NCBI GenBank assembly: GCA_023459535.1
Contig: JAEWTK010000033.1
Location: 1 to 10,176 of the forward strand
DNA length: 10,176 nucleotides
Reading direction: 5' to 3'
Origin: Pseudomonadota bacterium
Lineage (GTDB): Bacteria > Pseudomonadota > Gammaproteobacteria > Burkholderiales > Methylophilaceae
The notes under the pieces were generated by a model. That model was not told where the DNA came from and ran no database searches. It worked only from the letters and a program-made list of their open reading frames with translations. The position numbers were made by a program, and so were the translations under genes. This document shows positions 1 through 7,228 of this stretch, piece after piece. How positions within the stretch are numbered: position 1 is the first letter of the stretch; each line of letters begins with the position of its first letter.

Positions 1-1878
1 AATAACGGTAACGGTAACGAACCGGGTGAAAACGATCCTACCCCGGTTGACTTCACTGCAGGCGGTTTATCCTCAATTTCAGGCAAGGTCTGGTTCGATG
101 CCAATCATGACCGTTTGGAAAATGACGGGCCGGAAAACCGTGTTTCAGGCTTTATCGTCGAAGTGCAGAATGGTAACGGTCAAATCATCGGCAGATCGGT
201 TACGTCAGATGATGGCAGTTATCACGTCCCTAATCTGTATCCGTCCAATGGCGCGCCGGATTCACTCTATTCCGTGCGTTTCCGCGATCCTGTCAACGGC
301 AGAATCTATGGCATGCCGGTGCCGCAAGATCCAGATCCGGCGCATAACGGTACCGTCGTCAATGGCGAGATTACCGAAATACATCTGAACCCTGGTGATG
401 CTGTGGTTGAACAGAATCTGCCACTTGACCCTTCCGGTGTGATTTACAACGCGGTTACGCGAGTGCCGGTATCCGGTGCGCGCGTGACGCTCCTGTTTGG
501 TGGTACAGCGGTGCCCGGAGCTTGTCTGGTAGGTGGCCAGAACGAGCACGATACCGGCATCAACGGCATGTATCAGTTCCTTCTGGCCGTGCCTCTGCCG
601 GCAGGCTGTCCGGGTGATGGCGTGTATACCATTCAGGTCAAGCAACCGGCCGGGTATTTGCCGCCAGCCTCGAACATTATTCCACCGACCAGTGGCCCGC
701 ATACACCAGTAGGTCTGCCCGGCGGAGTTGAAGCAATTCAGGCCCAGGCCGGACCGCCAACCGGTTCGAATCCGACCGTTTATTACTTTTCCTTCAATCT
801 GGTCGTGGGAGCCGCCGGTGTCGGTGTGGTGCATAACCACATTCCGCTCGATCCGGCGCCGGTCGACGCTTTCTTTGTCAGCAAGACCGGCAACAAGACC
901 ATTGTGGAGTTGGGCGATACGCTGATGTATACGGTGCAGGCCCGGCTGCTGGATGGCCTGGCACTGGCATCGGCGCAACTGGTGGACAATCTGCCGGCTG
1001 GCTTCCGCTATATTCCGGGGTCTGCCACCATCGCCAAGGGCAGCGCTGCGGCTGTGGCGCTGGCAGATCCTGCCGGCAGTCCGGGCCCGCGCCTGACGTT
1101 CGAGATCGGCGCCTTTGACAGCAACAATCCGGTGGTCGTGACCTACCGTGTACGGGCCGGCGTCGGTGCCTTGCAAGGGGACGGCATCAACCGGGTTCAG
1201 GGCAGGTCCGGCACGATTCAGTCGAATATCGCAAGATACAAGGTGAAGGTTACCGGCGGCGTATTCACCGATCTCGCCTGTGTTGCAGGCAAGGTATTCG
1301 TCGATTGCAACGGCAACCAAATCCAGGATGCAGAGGAAGTCGGCGTTCCGGGCGTGCGTATCTACATGGAAGACGGCACCTACTTCATCTCCGATGTCGA
1401 GGGCAAGTACAGCTATTGCGGTATTACGCCACGTACGCATGTACTCAAGGTGGATGCTCTGACCTTGCCTCGCGGCAGTCGCCTCACAGTCACCAGCAAC
1501 CGCAATGTAGGCGATGCCAACAGCATTTTCCTCGATGTGAAGAATGGTGAATTGATTCGCGCCGACTTCGCCGAAGGCAGTTGCTCAAATACGGTCATGG
1601 AGCAGGTCAAGGCACGCCGCAATCAGGGAGAGGTGCGTGCACCGGAGACCGAAAAACGAGGGGCGCCTGCGCTCAAGTTCGAAGGCAAGGCTCATGATTA
1701 TCCCCAGCAAGGTACGGACAGCGCCAACCAGATATTGCTGAAACCCAGGGGCGGAGGAGGAGACGCGCCTGTTGCAGAATCGGTCAACAATGAGCCGGTG
1801 ACCGATCTGCCGGCATCAAGCGGCAACACTCGTGGAAACAATCTGCGCGACCGGAAAGGAGAGGCAAATGTACGTTAA
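1..1878 (+). CDS. Large surface protein with SdrD/Cna-B-like and DUF11-like domains (3' part)
   Basis: The reading frame is open from base 1, so the true start and N-terminus lie left of the window; 625 residues are visible. It opens with an Asn/Gly-rich linker (NNGNGNEPGEND). An SdrD-B-like beta-sandwich follows (residues ~24-110, GKVWFDANHDRLENDG), then a Cna-B-like segment (~145-225, ending in a YTIQVKQPAGY-type strand), a DUF11-like repeat domain (~291-390, SKTGNKTIVELGDTLMYTV then DNLPAGFRYIPGS), and a second SdrD-B-like domain (~424-510, GKVFVDCNGNQIQDAEE, with an Asp/Asn-rich loop of the kind that often binds calcium). The last ~100 residues are polar, Gly/Arg-rich and probably disordered; there is no LPXTG motif, membrane anchor or recognisable sorting domain. 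Such domains usually form extracellular stalks in adhesins or fimbria-like proteins. A surface-exposed or secreted role is inferred from domain type and from the outer-membrane partners encoded downstream. Ligand and export route cannot be read from the sequence. Confidence 0.85.
   Translation, partial: NNGNGNEPGENDPTPVDFTAGGLSSISGKVWFDANHDRLENDGPENRVSGFIVEVQNGNGQIIGRSVTSDDGSYHVPNLYPSNGAPDSLYSVRFRDPVNGRIYGMPVPQDPDPAHNGTVVNGEITEIHLNPGDAVVEQNLPLDPSGVIYNAVTRVPVSGARVTLLFGGTAVPGACLVGGQNEHDTGINGMYQFLLAVPLPAGCPGDGVYTIQVKQPAGYLPPASNIIPPTSGPHTPVGLPGGVEAIQAQAGPPTGSNPTVYYFSFNLVVGAAGVGVVHNHIPLDPAPVDAFFVSKTGNKTIVELGDTLMYTVQARLLDGLALASAQLVDNLPAGFRYIPGSATIAKGSAAAVALADPAGSPGPRLTFEIGAFDSNNPVVVTYRVRAGVGALQGDGINRVQGRSGTIQSNIARYKVKVTGGVFTDLACVAGKVFVDCNGNQIQDAEEVGVPGVRIYMEDGTYFISDVEGKYSYCGITPRTHVLKVDALTLPRGSRLTVTSNRNVGDANSIFLDVKNGELIRADFAEGSCSNTVMEQVKARRNQGEVRAPETEKRGAPALKFEGKAHDYPQQGTDSANQILLKPRGGGGDAPVAESVNNEPVTDLPASSGNTRGNNLRDRKGEANVR
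1857..1861 (+). promoter_or_regulatory. Ribosome binding site for the barrel gene, inside the upstream gene
   Basis: AGGAG lies six bases before ATG 1868 and within the last codons of the upstream surface-protein gene. It is the main reason for preferring start 1868. A competing GGAG at 1903-1906 serves ATG 1916, so the sequence alone does not settle which start is used. Confidence 0.55.
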
Positions 1879-4800
1879 GCCCGCCCCGACCGATTCAGCA
1901 ATGGAGATGACCACGATGAACAACACGATAAGCAAACGGCAGCTCAGTACGGTGCGACGGCCAATGGCCATGGTGCTGGCCATGATCTATGGCGGCAGCT
2001 TGTATGCCGGTAGCACCGCTTATGCAGGTGATTTGCGCTACGAAAGCATTACGGAAAGTTCAGCACCTGCCGCGGAAAGCAGCCTGTTGCCGCGAACACC
2101 GAGAACCAATCCTTCCGGGCAGCTTTCGTTCGGTGTCTACAATGGACTCAGTGAAGATGGCAAGCTTGATTACAGCGTTAATGCTGACGTCGGCAAAATC
2201 ACGGTGGAAGTAGACAAGGACGGTTTGCCCGCAGATGGACAAAGCGCGGCTGAATTCACTGTGAATCTGCTCGATTACGACGGACAGCCGCTGAAAGCGC
2301 CGGCCTATATTACGGTCGAAACCAATGGCGGCAGAGTGCTGCTGCCAGGCGCAGGCACTGATGAGCTTGGCCCTGATGGTGCCGATCTGGATCGTGTCGT
2401 GCCCGGTACGCAAATCAAGGTAGAGGCCGGAAAGGCCACTTTCAAGCTGCTGGCACCGGCAGAGCCGCAGGATGTCGATGTGCGCATTACCGCCGGCAAG
2501 GTCACGGCGACAGGTACGGTGAGCTTCCTGCCGGAGTTGCGCGAAATGCTGGCGGTCGGTTTGATAGAAGGCATTATCAGCAAGCGGACGATCACGGCTG
2601 GTGATCTTTCGCCAGCGCGGCAGGGCGACGGGTTCGAACAGGAAATCGAGCGCTGGAGCCGCAAGTTCAATAATGGCAAGGCCAATGCCTCGGCACGCAC
2701 GGCATTCTTTATCAAGGGCAAGATCAAGGGCGATTTGCTGCTGACCGCGGCCTATGATTCCGACAAGGAGACGCGAGCTCGCATGTTGCGCGATATCCGG
2801 CCGGACGAGTTCTATCCGGTATACGGCGACAGTTCGATCCATGGATTCGACGCGCGTTCGAGCGACCGTCTCTATGTGCGCGTGGACAAGGACAAACACT
2901 ATGTCATGTATGGTGACTTTTCTACCGGAAGCGGCTTCAGCCAGAAAAGCGGAGGCGGTGACGTGGCGACCTTGCAGTTGCGCAATCTGGGTCAGTACAA
3001 CCGTACAGCTACAGGTGTCCGTGCACATTTTGAAGAAGGCGGCTGGTTGGCCAATGCCTTCGCTACCCGCGACAGTCTCAAGCAGGTCATAGAAGAGTAT
3101 CCGGGCAACGGCACCTCTGGTCCGTTTGCCGTTCGCAACAACAATGCGCTGGAGAACTCGGAAAAAGTAGAGATCATCATCCGCGACAAGAACCAGATCA
3201 ATGTGATCAAGGAAGTAATACCGCTCGCCCGTTTCCAGGATTACTCATTCGAACCGTTCAGTGGCCGCATTCTCCTCAGAACCCCGCTACTTGCGCTCAA
3301 CGCCAATGGCGATCGCCAGTCTTTGCGTATCACCTATGAAGTCGATCAGGGTGGCGAAGAGTTCTGGGTCGGCGGGGTCGATGGTCAGGTCAGGGTCAAT
3401 GACTACCTTGAAGTGGGCGGTTCATGGGTGGAAGATCGCAACCCGCTGTCGCCGTATCGCCTGCAAAGCGCCAATGCCGGCATACGTCTCGGCGAGAATA
3501 CGATGTTCGTATTCGAAGCTGCGCATTCGGAATCGACCGAATATCAGACAGGTATCGATTTGTTTGCCACGCCGACCGGACAGGCCGGTGAAATGCGCAT
3601 GGACAACAGCGGTAATGCCTATCGGGCAGAGATGATCAGTGGTGGTGAACACTGGGATTTCAAGCTTTGGTGGGCGGAATCGGATGCCGAATTTGACAAT
3701 AGCGCGAGCGGATATACACGAGGCAATGACGAGGGAGGTATCAAGGCCAATATCCGGCTGTCGGAAAGCTACTCGGTTTATGGCGAAGCCATACGCAGTG
3801 AAGATGAGCTGAATGATGCCCGTCGTTCAGGTGAAAAGATCGGTCTTATTGCCGAGGTGACAGACAAGCTGACGGTCGATGTTTTCGCGCGTCATGTCAA
3901 GGAAGACAGCACCATGCCACCAACCGCCATCATAGCCAGCAACAGCGCACCGTTAGGCGCTTCGGCCGGGACTGGTGGCGGATTCTATGGCCTGGGTATG
4001 GAGCAGAATGGTCTTGCTTCAACTGGCATCGCCAGCGCCGGCCCCGGATTGTCGGATAATCTGGAGGCCACAACACTCGGTGCCGCCGTACGCTACAAGA
4101 TGACCCAAAAGCTGACACTGGATGCAGGTGCCGAAGCCGGGGAAGAGGATCAGTATCGTGTCGTATTGGGCTCGCAATATCAGGTTGCCGAACGCACACG
4201 GCTTTATGCGCGGGCAGAAACGCAAAGCGGCCTGGCCTCTTCCTATTCGCTGGATGCCGCGGATCACAGCAACAGTTTTAGTGCCGGTGTTGATACTTCC
4301 TACATGGAAGGCGGCAATTTGTTCAGTGAGTATCGTTTACGCGATGCGCTCTCCGGTCAGCAGGCAAGCTTGCGGGATATGCAACTGGCAAACGGTGTCC
4401 GCAACACCTGGAACCTGCGTGAAGGGTTGGCTGCATCTACCAGCCTGGAATACCTGAGGGTGTTGCACGGCACTTCCCAGGATGCGGCGGCTGTCACCGG
4501 TGGCCTCGATTACACCGCCGATCCGTTATGGCGCGCTTCGGGGCGTCTGGAATTCAGACGCTTGTTCGATGAGAAGGACGCATTGGGCAATCAGTCGCAA
4601 AGTCAATGGCTGAATACCGTTGCTGTCGCACGCAAGCTCAACCGGGACTGGACCGTGCTGTCGCGGAATTATCTCCTGTTCACTGATAACAATGATGACA
4701 GACAGGGGTTGAAGCGCGGCAACACCTTCCAGGATCGTTTCCAGGTCGGTCTGGCATGGCGTCCGGTCGATCACAACAAGGTGAACGGCCTTATGCGTTA

Positions 4801-5284
4801 CGAATACAAGTTGGTTGACGATGAATCACAGGCGCAGGGTGAAGATTATCGTACCCATATTGTTTCGACCCATGCCGATTATCATCCCAGCCGTCCATGG
4901 TGGTTCACCGGGCGTTTTGCAGCAAAGCTTACCAGGGACCTGACCTTGCCCAGCGATCAGAAATACCATGCCTTTTTGCTGGGCGGTCGTGCGGTCTATG
5001 ATTTTGCTGAAAAGTGGGATGTCGGCGTATTGGCCAGCGTACTCTACAGCCCTCAAGGCGGCTCTGCACAATGGGCTAATGGCGCGGAGCTCGGCTATCA
5101 GTTAAAGCAGAATCTATGGGCGTCGGTTGGCTATAACTGGGCCGGTTTTACCGACCGCGATCTGAGCGGCTCCGACTATACATCAAGAGGCGTTTATGTC
5201 CGCTTGCGATTCAAGTTTGATGAAAACCTGTTCAGCGGCAGCAAGGCTGCCGTTAACCGGGCGCTCGACCGCAACGACCTCTGA
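1868..5284 (+). CDS. Outer-membrane beta-barrel protein with N-terminal Ig-like domain
   Basis: A protein of 1,138 residues from ATG 1868, which has AGGAG at 1857-1861, six bases upstream. That start overlaps the upstream gene by 11 bp and suggests translational coupling. ATG 1916, with GGAG at 1903-1906, is a credible alternative (1,122 residues) giving a more normal signal-peptide length. Either way a basic stretch (SKRQLSTVRR), a hydrophobic core and an AYA|GD cleavage site are visible. Residues ~105-225 look like an invasin/BIG-type Ig domain (ITVEVDKDGLPADGQSAAEF). A distinctive block at ~300-325 (RDIRPDEFYPVYGDSS) precedes many alternating amphipathic strands from ~340 to the end, as in a large outer-membrane barrel. 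The last strand (GVYVRLRFKFDENLF) carries a barrel-type terminal Phe but is followed by about 16 polar residues. I do not recognise a named family. A role in exporting, displaying or anchoring the upstream surface protein is inference from gene order; a TonB-dependent receptor is unlikely because no plug domain or TonB box is evident. Confidence 0.85.
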   Translation: MYVKPAPTDSAMEMTTMNNTISKRQLSTVRRPMAMVLAMIYGGSLYAGSTAYAGDLRYESITESSAPAAESSLLPRTPRTNPSGQLSFGVYNGLSEDGKLDYSVNADVGKITVEVDKDGLPADGQSAAEFTVNLLDYDGQPLKAPAYITVETNGGRVLLPGAGTDELGPDGADLDRVVPGTQIKVEAGKATFKLLAPAEPQDVDVRITAGKVTATGTVSFLPELREMLAVGLIEGIISKRTITAGDLSPARQGDGFEQEIERWSRKFNNGKANASARTAFFIKGKIKGDLLLTAAYDSDKETRARMLRDIRPDEFYPVYGDSSIHGFDARSSDRLYVRVDKDKHYVMYGDFSTGSGFSQKSGGGDVATLQLRNLGQYNRTATGVRAHFEEGGWLANAFATRDSLKQVIEEYPGNGTSGPFAVRNNNALENSEKVEIIIRDKNQINVIKEVIPLARFQDYSFEPFSGRILLRTPLLALNANGDRQSLRITYEVDQGGEEFWVGGVDGQVRVNDYLEVGGSWVEDRNPLSPYRLQSANAGIRLGENTMFVFEAAHSESTEYQTGIDLFATPTGQAGEMRMDNSGNAYRAEMISGGEHWDFKLWWAESDAEFDNSASGYTRGNDEGGIKANIRLSESYSVYGEAIRSEDELNDARRSGEKIGLIAEVTDKLTVDVFARHVKEDSTMPPTAIIASNSAPLGASAGTGGGFYGLGMEQNGLASTGIASAGPGLSDNLEATTLGAAVRYKMTQKLTLDAGAEAGEEDQYRVVLGSQYQVAERTRLYARAETQSGLASSYSLDAADHSNSFSAGVDTSYMEGGNLFSEYRLRDALSGQQASLRDMQLANGVRNTWNLREGLAASTSLEYLRVLHGTSQDAAAVTGGLDYTADPLWRASGRLEFRRLFDEKDALGNQSQSQWLNTVAVARKLNRDWTVLSRNYLLFTDNNDDRQGLKRGNTFQDRFQVGLAWRPVDHNKVNGLMRYEYKLVDDESQAQGEDYRTHIVSTHADYHPSRPWWFTGRFAAKLTRDLTLPSDQKYHAFLLGGRAVYDFAEKWDVGVLASVLYSPQGGSAQWANGAELGYQLKQNLWASVGYNWAGFTDRDLSGSDYTSRGVYVRLRFKFDENLFSGSKAAVNRALDRNDL

Positions 5285-5327
5285 TGAGGTGACCGTGATC
5301 AACGATAAAAACTCAGGAAGAAGACAA

Positions 5328-6347
5328 ATGAACTCATTCAATCAAGCTCCCATATTCAAATTGCTGCCAGGTGCCGGAGGCCTGATTTTTACGCTACTGT
5401 TCAGTCCACTGTTGCATGCAGGGGCTGGACTGCATCAACCTGAAGATCGCATTACGGATCAGGCGATTAACGCCGATATTGCCACCTATAAACAAACGCA
5501 GGCCAGAATTGCCGAGCTTAACAATAGGGGAATCGCAGTTTCAGACTACCATTTGTCTAAAGCCCAATGCTGGCTGGATGTTTCCCTTCACGAATATACC
5601 CGTAACGACAGATCGGCATTTCCGCAGGAAGCGCTGGTTCAGTCGGATGCCATACTTTCGGCTCTGGATTCGGGGCAGCAGCCCGATTCTGAAACGCCGT
5701 TGGTCAATGATGCAGACAGGATACGTACAGATTTGTGGGAAAGAATTGCCAGCTTGAAATCGGCGCAAGGGTTATCCTGTTATGCGCAAAAACTTGCATG
5801 CGCTGAAGTTGAACTGGTACATGCCGGCAACGAGCACAAACAGCAGGGTTGGCGCCATGCCAAGCCATATATCCAGATCGCCGAAGATTTGGTGGCAGAG
5901 GCGGCCGCGATTGGCGACAGTTGCCTGTCTCCGGCAGTTGCTCCAGCCATGCAGACGCAGGAACAGCTGGATATTTCCGCCGATGCGTTATTCGCCTTCA
6001 ACAAGGCGGGATACGATGATTTGCTACCTGCAGGTCGGAGAGAGCTGGATGAACTGGTGCAAAGACTTAATGAGGTTTATGCCCGCGTCGATAGGATTAC
6101 TCTGACCGGACATACGGATCGGCTGGGTAGCGCGCAATATAATCAGCGCTTGTCGGAGCAGCGGGCCGGCACGGTCAAGGTTTATTTGCAGGCTCAAGGG
6201 ATTAGCACAGAAATACAGACGGTTGGTCGCGGTGCTACAGAGCAACTGGATCAATGCGGAACGGCGACAAAACCGACGAGAGCGTTGATCGATTGCTTGC
6301 AACCAAACCGGAGAGTGACAGTAGAAGTTTCCGGGATCAGGAAATAG
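5328..6347 (+). CDS. OmpA-family peptidoglycan-binding protein
   Basis: A protein of 339 residues from ATG 5328, preceded by an AGGAAGAAG Shine-Dalgarno-like stretch; GTG 5295 is a possible longer start. The N-terminus is a signal peptide with hydrophobic core and likely cleavage at LLHA|GAG (~residue 31). Residues ~40-200 are predicted helical and periplasmic, with an AKAQ-type segment (YHLSKAQCWLDVSLHEY) and cysteines at 81, 151, 158 and 199. Residues ~213-335 form an OmpA C-terminal domain: TGHTD at 260-264, NQRLSEQRA at 272-280, PNRRV at 326-330. Asp264 and Arg279 sit 15 apart, like the diaminopimelate-binding Asp and Arg of Acinetobacter OmpA. Cys310 and Cys323 could form a disulfide within this domain. 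There is no N-terminal barrel, so it is better seen as a soluble periplasmic or cell-wall-attached partner than as classical OmpA. It lies 43 bp after the barrel gene and just before a terminator, so it is probably the last gene of the operon and may tie the complex to the cell wall. Confidence 0.9.
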   Translation: MNSFNQAPIFKLLPGAGGLIFTLLFSPLLHAGAGLHQPEDRITDQAINADIATYKQTQARIAELNNRGIAVSDYHLSKAQCWLDVSLHEYTRNDRSAFPQEALVQSDAILSALDSGQQPDSETPLVNDADRIRTDLWERIASLKSAQGLSCYAQKLACAEVELVHAGNEHKQQGWRHAKPYIQIAEDLVAEAAAIGDSCLSPAVAPAMQTQEQLDISADALFAFNKAGYDDLLPAGRRELDELVQRLNEVYARVDRITLTGHTDRLGSAQYNQRLSEQRAGTVKVYLQAQGISTEIQTVGRGATEQLDQCGTATKPTRALIDCLQPNRRVTVEVSGIRK

Positions 6348-6357
6348 GTAGTGAAGT

Positions 6358-6401
6358 AAAAAAAACGGGGTTCAGTGTAATTTACTGAACCCCGTTTTTT
6401 T
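6358..6401. terminator. Bidirectional Rho-independent terminator
   Basis: A perfect 12-bp stem (6365-6376 with 6384-6395) with a 7-base loop is flanked by an A-run on the left and a T-run (6395-6401) on the right. On the plus strand it ends the OmpA-family operon, whose stop codon is 11 bases upstream of the A-run. On the minus strand it ends the tRNA-Asp transcript, because the left A-run becomes the U-tract. The stem is GC-rich at its base, as expected of a strong terminator. Confidence 0.93.
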
Positions 6402-6436
6402 ATGGCGGATGATGTCAGTCATCTGCGCGAAATGTC

Positions 6437-6513
6437 TGGCGGAGTGGACGGGACTCGAACCCGCGACCCCCGGCGTGACAGGCCGGTATTCTAACCAACT
6501 GAACTACCACTCC
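6437..6513 (-). tRNA. tRNA-Asp (anticodon GTC)
   Basis: Read on the minus strand this is a complete 77-base cloverleaf with encoded CCA. The acceptor stem GGAGTGG pairs with CCACTCC, followed by discriminator G and CCA. The D arm contains AGTTCAGTTGGTTAGAA. The anticodon stem-loop is CCGGCCTGTCACGCCGG with GTC in the loop, which gives aspartate. The T arm contains GGTTCGAGTCC. No intron or degeneration is visible. It stands alone rather than in a tRNA cluster, and its transcript runs into the bidirectional terminator at 6358-6401. Confidence 0.97.
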
Positions 6514-6522
6514 TTATCGCGG

Positions 6523-6558
6523 GCAACTTTGCAGTTGCTAGCGAAGGCGCGCATCTTA
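6523..6558 (-). promoter_or_regulatory. Candidate tRNA-Asp promoter -10 and leader hairpin
   Basis: On the minus strand TAAGAT (6553-6558) is followed by a GC-rich stretch (GCGCGCC), as in stable-RNA promoters subject to stringent control. No good -35 hexamer is seen at 16-18 bp. Between it and the tRNA is a 6-bp inverted repeat (GCAACT with AGTTGC, 6523-6538), probably a leader hairpin removed with the 5' leader during RNase P processing. The assignment rests on position and the -10/discriminator resemblance alone. Confidence 0.35.
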
Positions 6559-6723
6559 CCTCAAAGCGGGTGTAATAATCCAGAGGTTTGCAGTGTGGAT
6601 ATTCAATTCTTTCTTTAGTCGTTCGGCATCACGCCGGTTTGGCTCATGCAAGTACCTGAATTGCTTTAGAATGGGCGCTTTTCAGAACTGCCGTGCCATC
6701 AGGCCGGTTTATCGAGGAAAGTC

Positions 6724-7050
6724 ATGAACAAAATTACCGTAGAGCACAACCCATCCGAACAGCGCCTGCAGGAACTGGGCGTATCAAAATGGCCGACCTG
6801 GCAAAAAGAAGTGTCGGTTTTTCCCTGGGTATTCCCGGAGCAGGAAGTCGCCTACATCCTCGAAGGACATTGCGTTATCACGCCGGAGAACGGCACGCCC
6901 GTGACTTTCGGCAAGGGCGATCTGGTGACTTTCCCTGCCGGCACCAAGGCCAGCTGGGAGGTCAAGCAGCCATTGCACAAGCATTACAAGCTGGATGGCA
7001 ACATGTTGACCCAGATCTGGGCACGATTGAAGTTGAAGTTTGGTTTTTAA
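6724..7050 (+). CDS. Small cupin-domain protein (DUF861/Cupin_3 type)
   Basis: A protein of 108 residues with GAGGAAA at 6714-6720 before the ATG. It is essentially one cupin beta-barrel with no signal peptide, so it should be cytoplasmic. The segment FPEQEVAYILEGHCVITPENG followed by VTFGKGDLVTFPAG and a WEV...HKHYKL end matches the Cupin_3 (DUF861) pattern. The classical HxH of cupin motif 1 is replaced by an E-Q-E/Y arrangement, which is usual in this subgroup, so metal binding and catalysis are uncertain. Some relatives are ureidoglycine aminohydrolase-like or sugar-modifying enzymes, but no pathway genes are adjacent and no substrate can be assigned. A TAGAAT at 6667-6672 could be a -10 element, but I see no matching -35. 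Confidence 0.85.
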   Translation: MNKITVEHNPSEQRLQELGVSKWPTWQKEVSVFPWVFPEQEVAYILEGHCVITPENGTPVTFGKGDLVTFPAGTKASWEVKQPLHKHYKLDGNMLTQIWARLKLKFGF

Positions 7051-7054
7051 GTAT

Positions 7055-7070
7055 TTGTCCAGCTGGACAA
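7055..7070. repeat. 16-bp perfect palindrome after the cupin gene
   Basis: TTGTCCAGCTGGACAA is self-complementary without mismatches, starts four bases after the cupin stop codon and is followed by TTTT. It could fold as a short stem with an AGCT loop and act as a weak terminator, or it could be a dimeric regulator site upstream of the lipoprotein gene. The sequence does not decide between these. Confidence 0.6.
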
Positions 7071-7099
7071 TTTTGGTCAGTACCTAGCGTTACCACGTA

Positions 7100-7128
7100 T
7101 TGCAAGCCCGCAAACTCTGGCGTAAGGT
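7100..7128 (+). promoter_or_regulatory. Candidate sigma70 promoter of the lipoprotein gene
   Basis: TTGCAA (7100-7105) and TAAGGT (7123-7128) are separated by 17 bp and would give a leader of roughly 90-95 bases before ATG 7229. A 6-bp inverted repeat (ACTCTG 7114-7119, CAGAGT 7131-7136) flanks the proposed -10. A second possibility is the extended -10 TGCTATCTG at 7148-7156 with TTACAG at 7128-7133. Hexamer matches are only moderate. Confidence 0.35.
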
Positions 7129-7228
7129 TACAGAGTAGTTTCCCGATGCTATCTGGCGGGAGGTCGGATTCTAGCCTCAATGACTGCCAGCGAGTTTCCA
7201 CTAAGAGTAAGACGAAAGGAGATTTGCA

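Noticed and set aside
1-36. Short tandem AACGGT units at the window start
   Set aside because: They encode an Asn/Gly linker inside the surface protein; only two to three units are visible, too few to call a tandem repeat array.
262-1440. Long open frame of 392 codons on the minus strand
   Set aside because: It lies wholly antisense to the surface-protein gene, its translation is rich in Arg, His and Cys with no recognisable domain, and no ribosome site was evident. It is a by-product of codon bias on the coding strand.
2060-3028. Open frame of 322 codons on the minus strand
   Set aside because: Antisense to the barrel gene, with low-complexity, Arg/Cys-rich translation and no domain.
6437-6513. 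tRNA-Asp as an attachment site for an integrated element
   Set aside because: No integrase gene and no second copy of the tRNA 3' end are visible in the window.
6409-6618. Small plus-strand frame containing EWTGLEPATPGVTGRYSNQLNYHS
   Set aside because: This is the familiar spurious translation of the strand opposite a tRNA gene; the bases are explained by tRNA-Asp.
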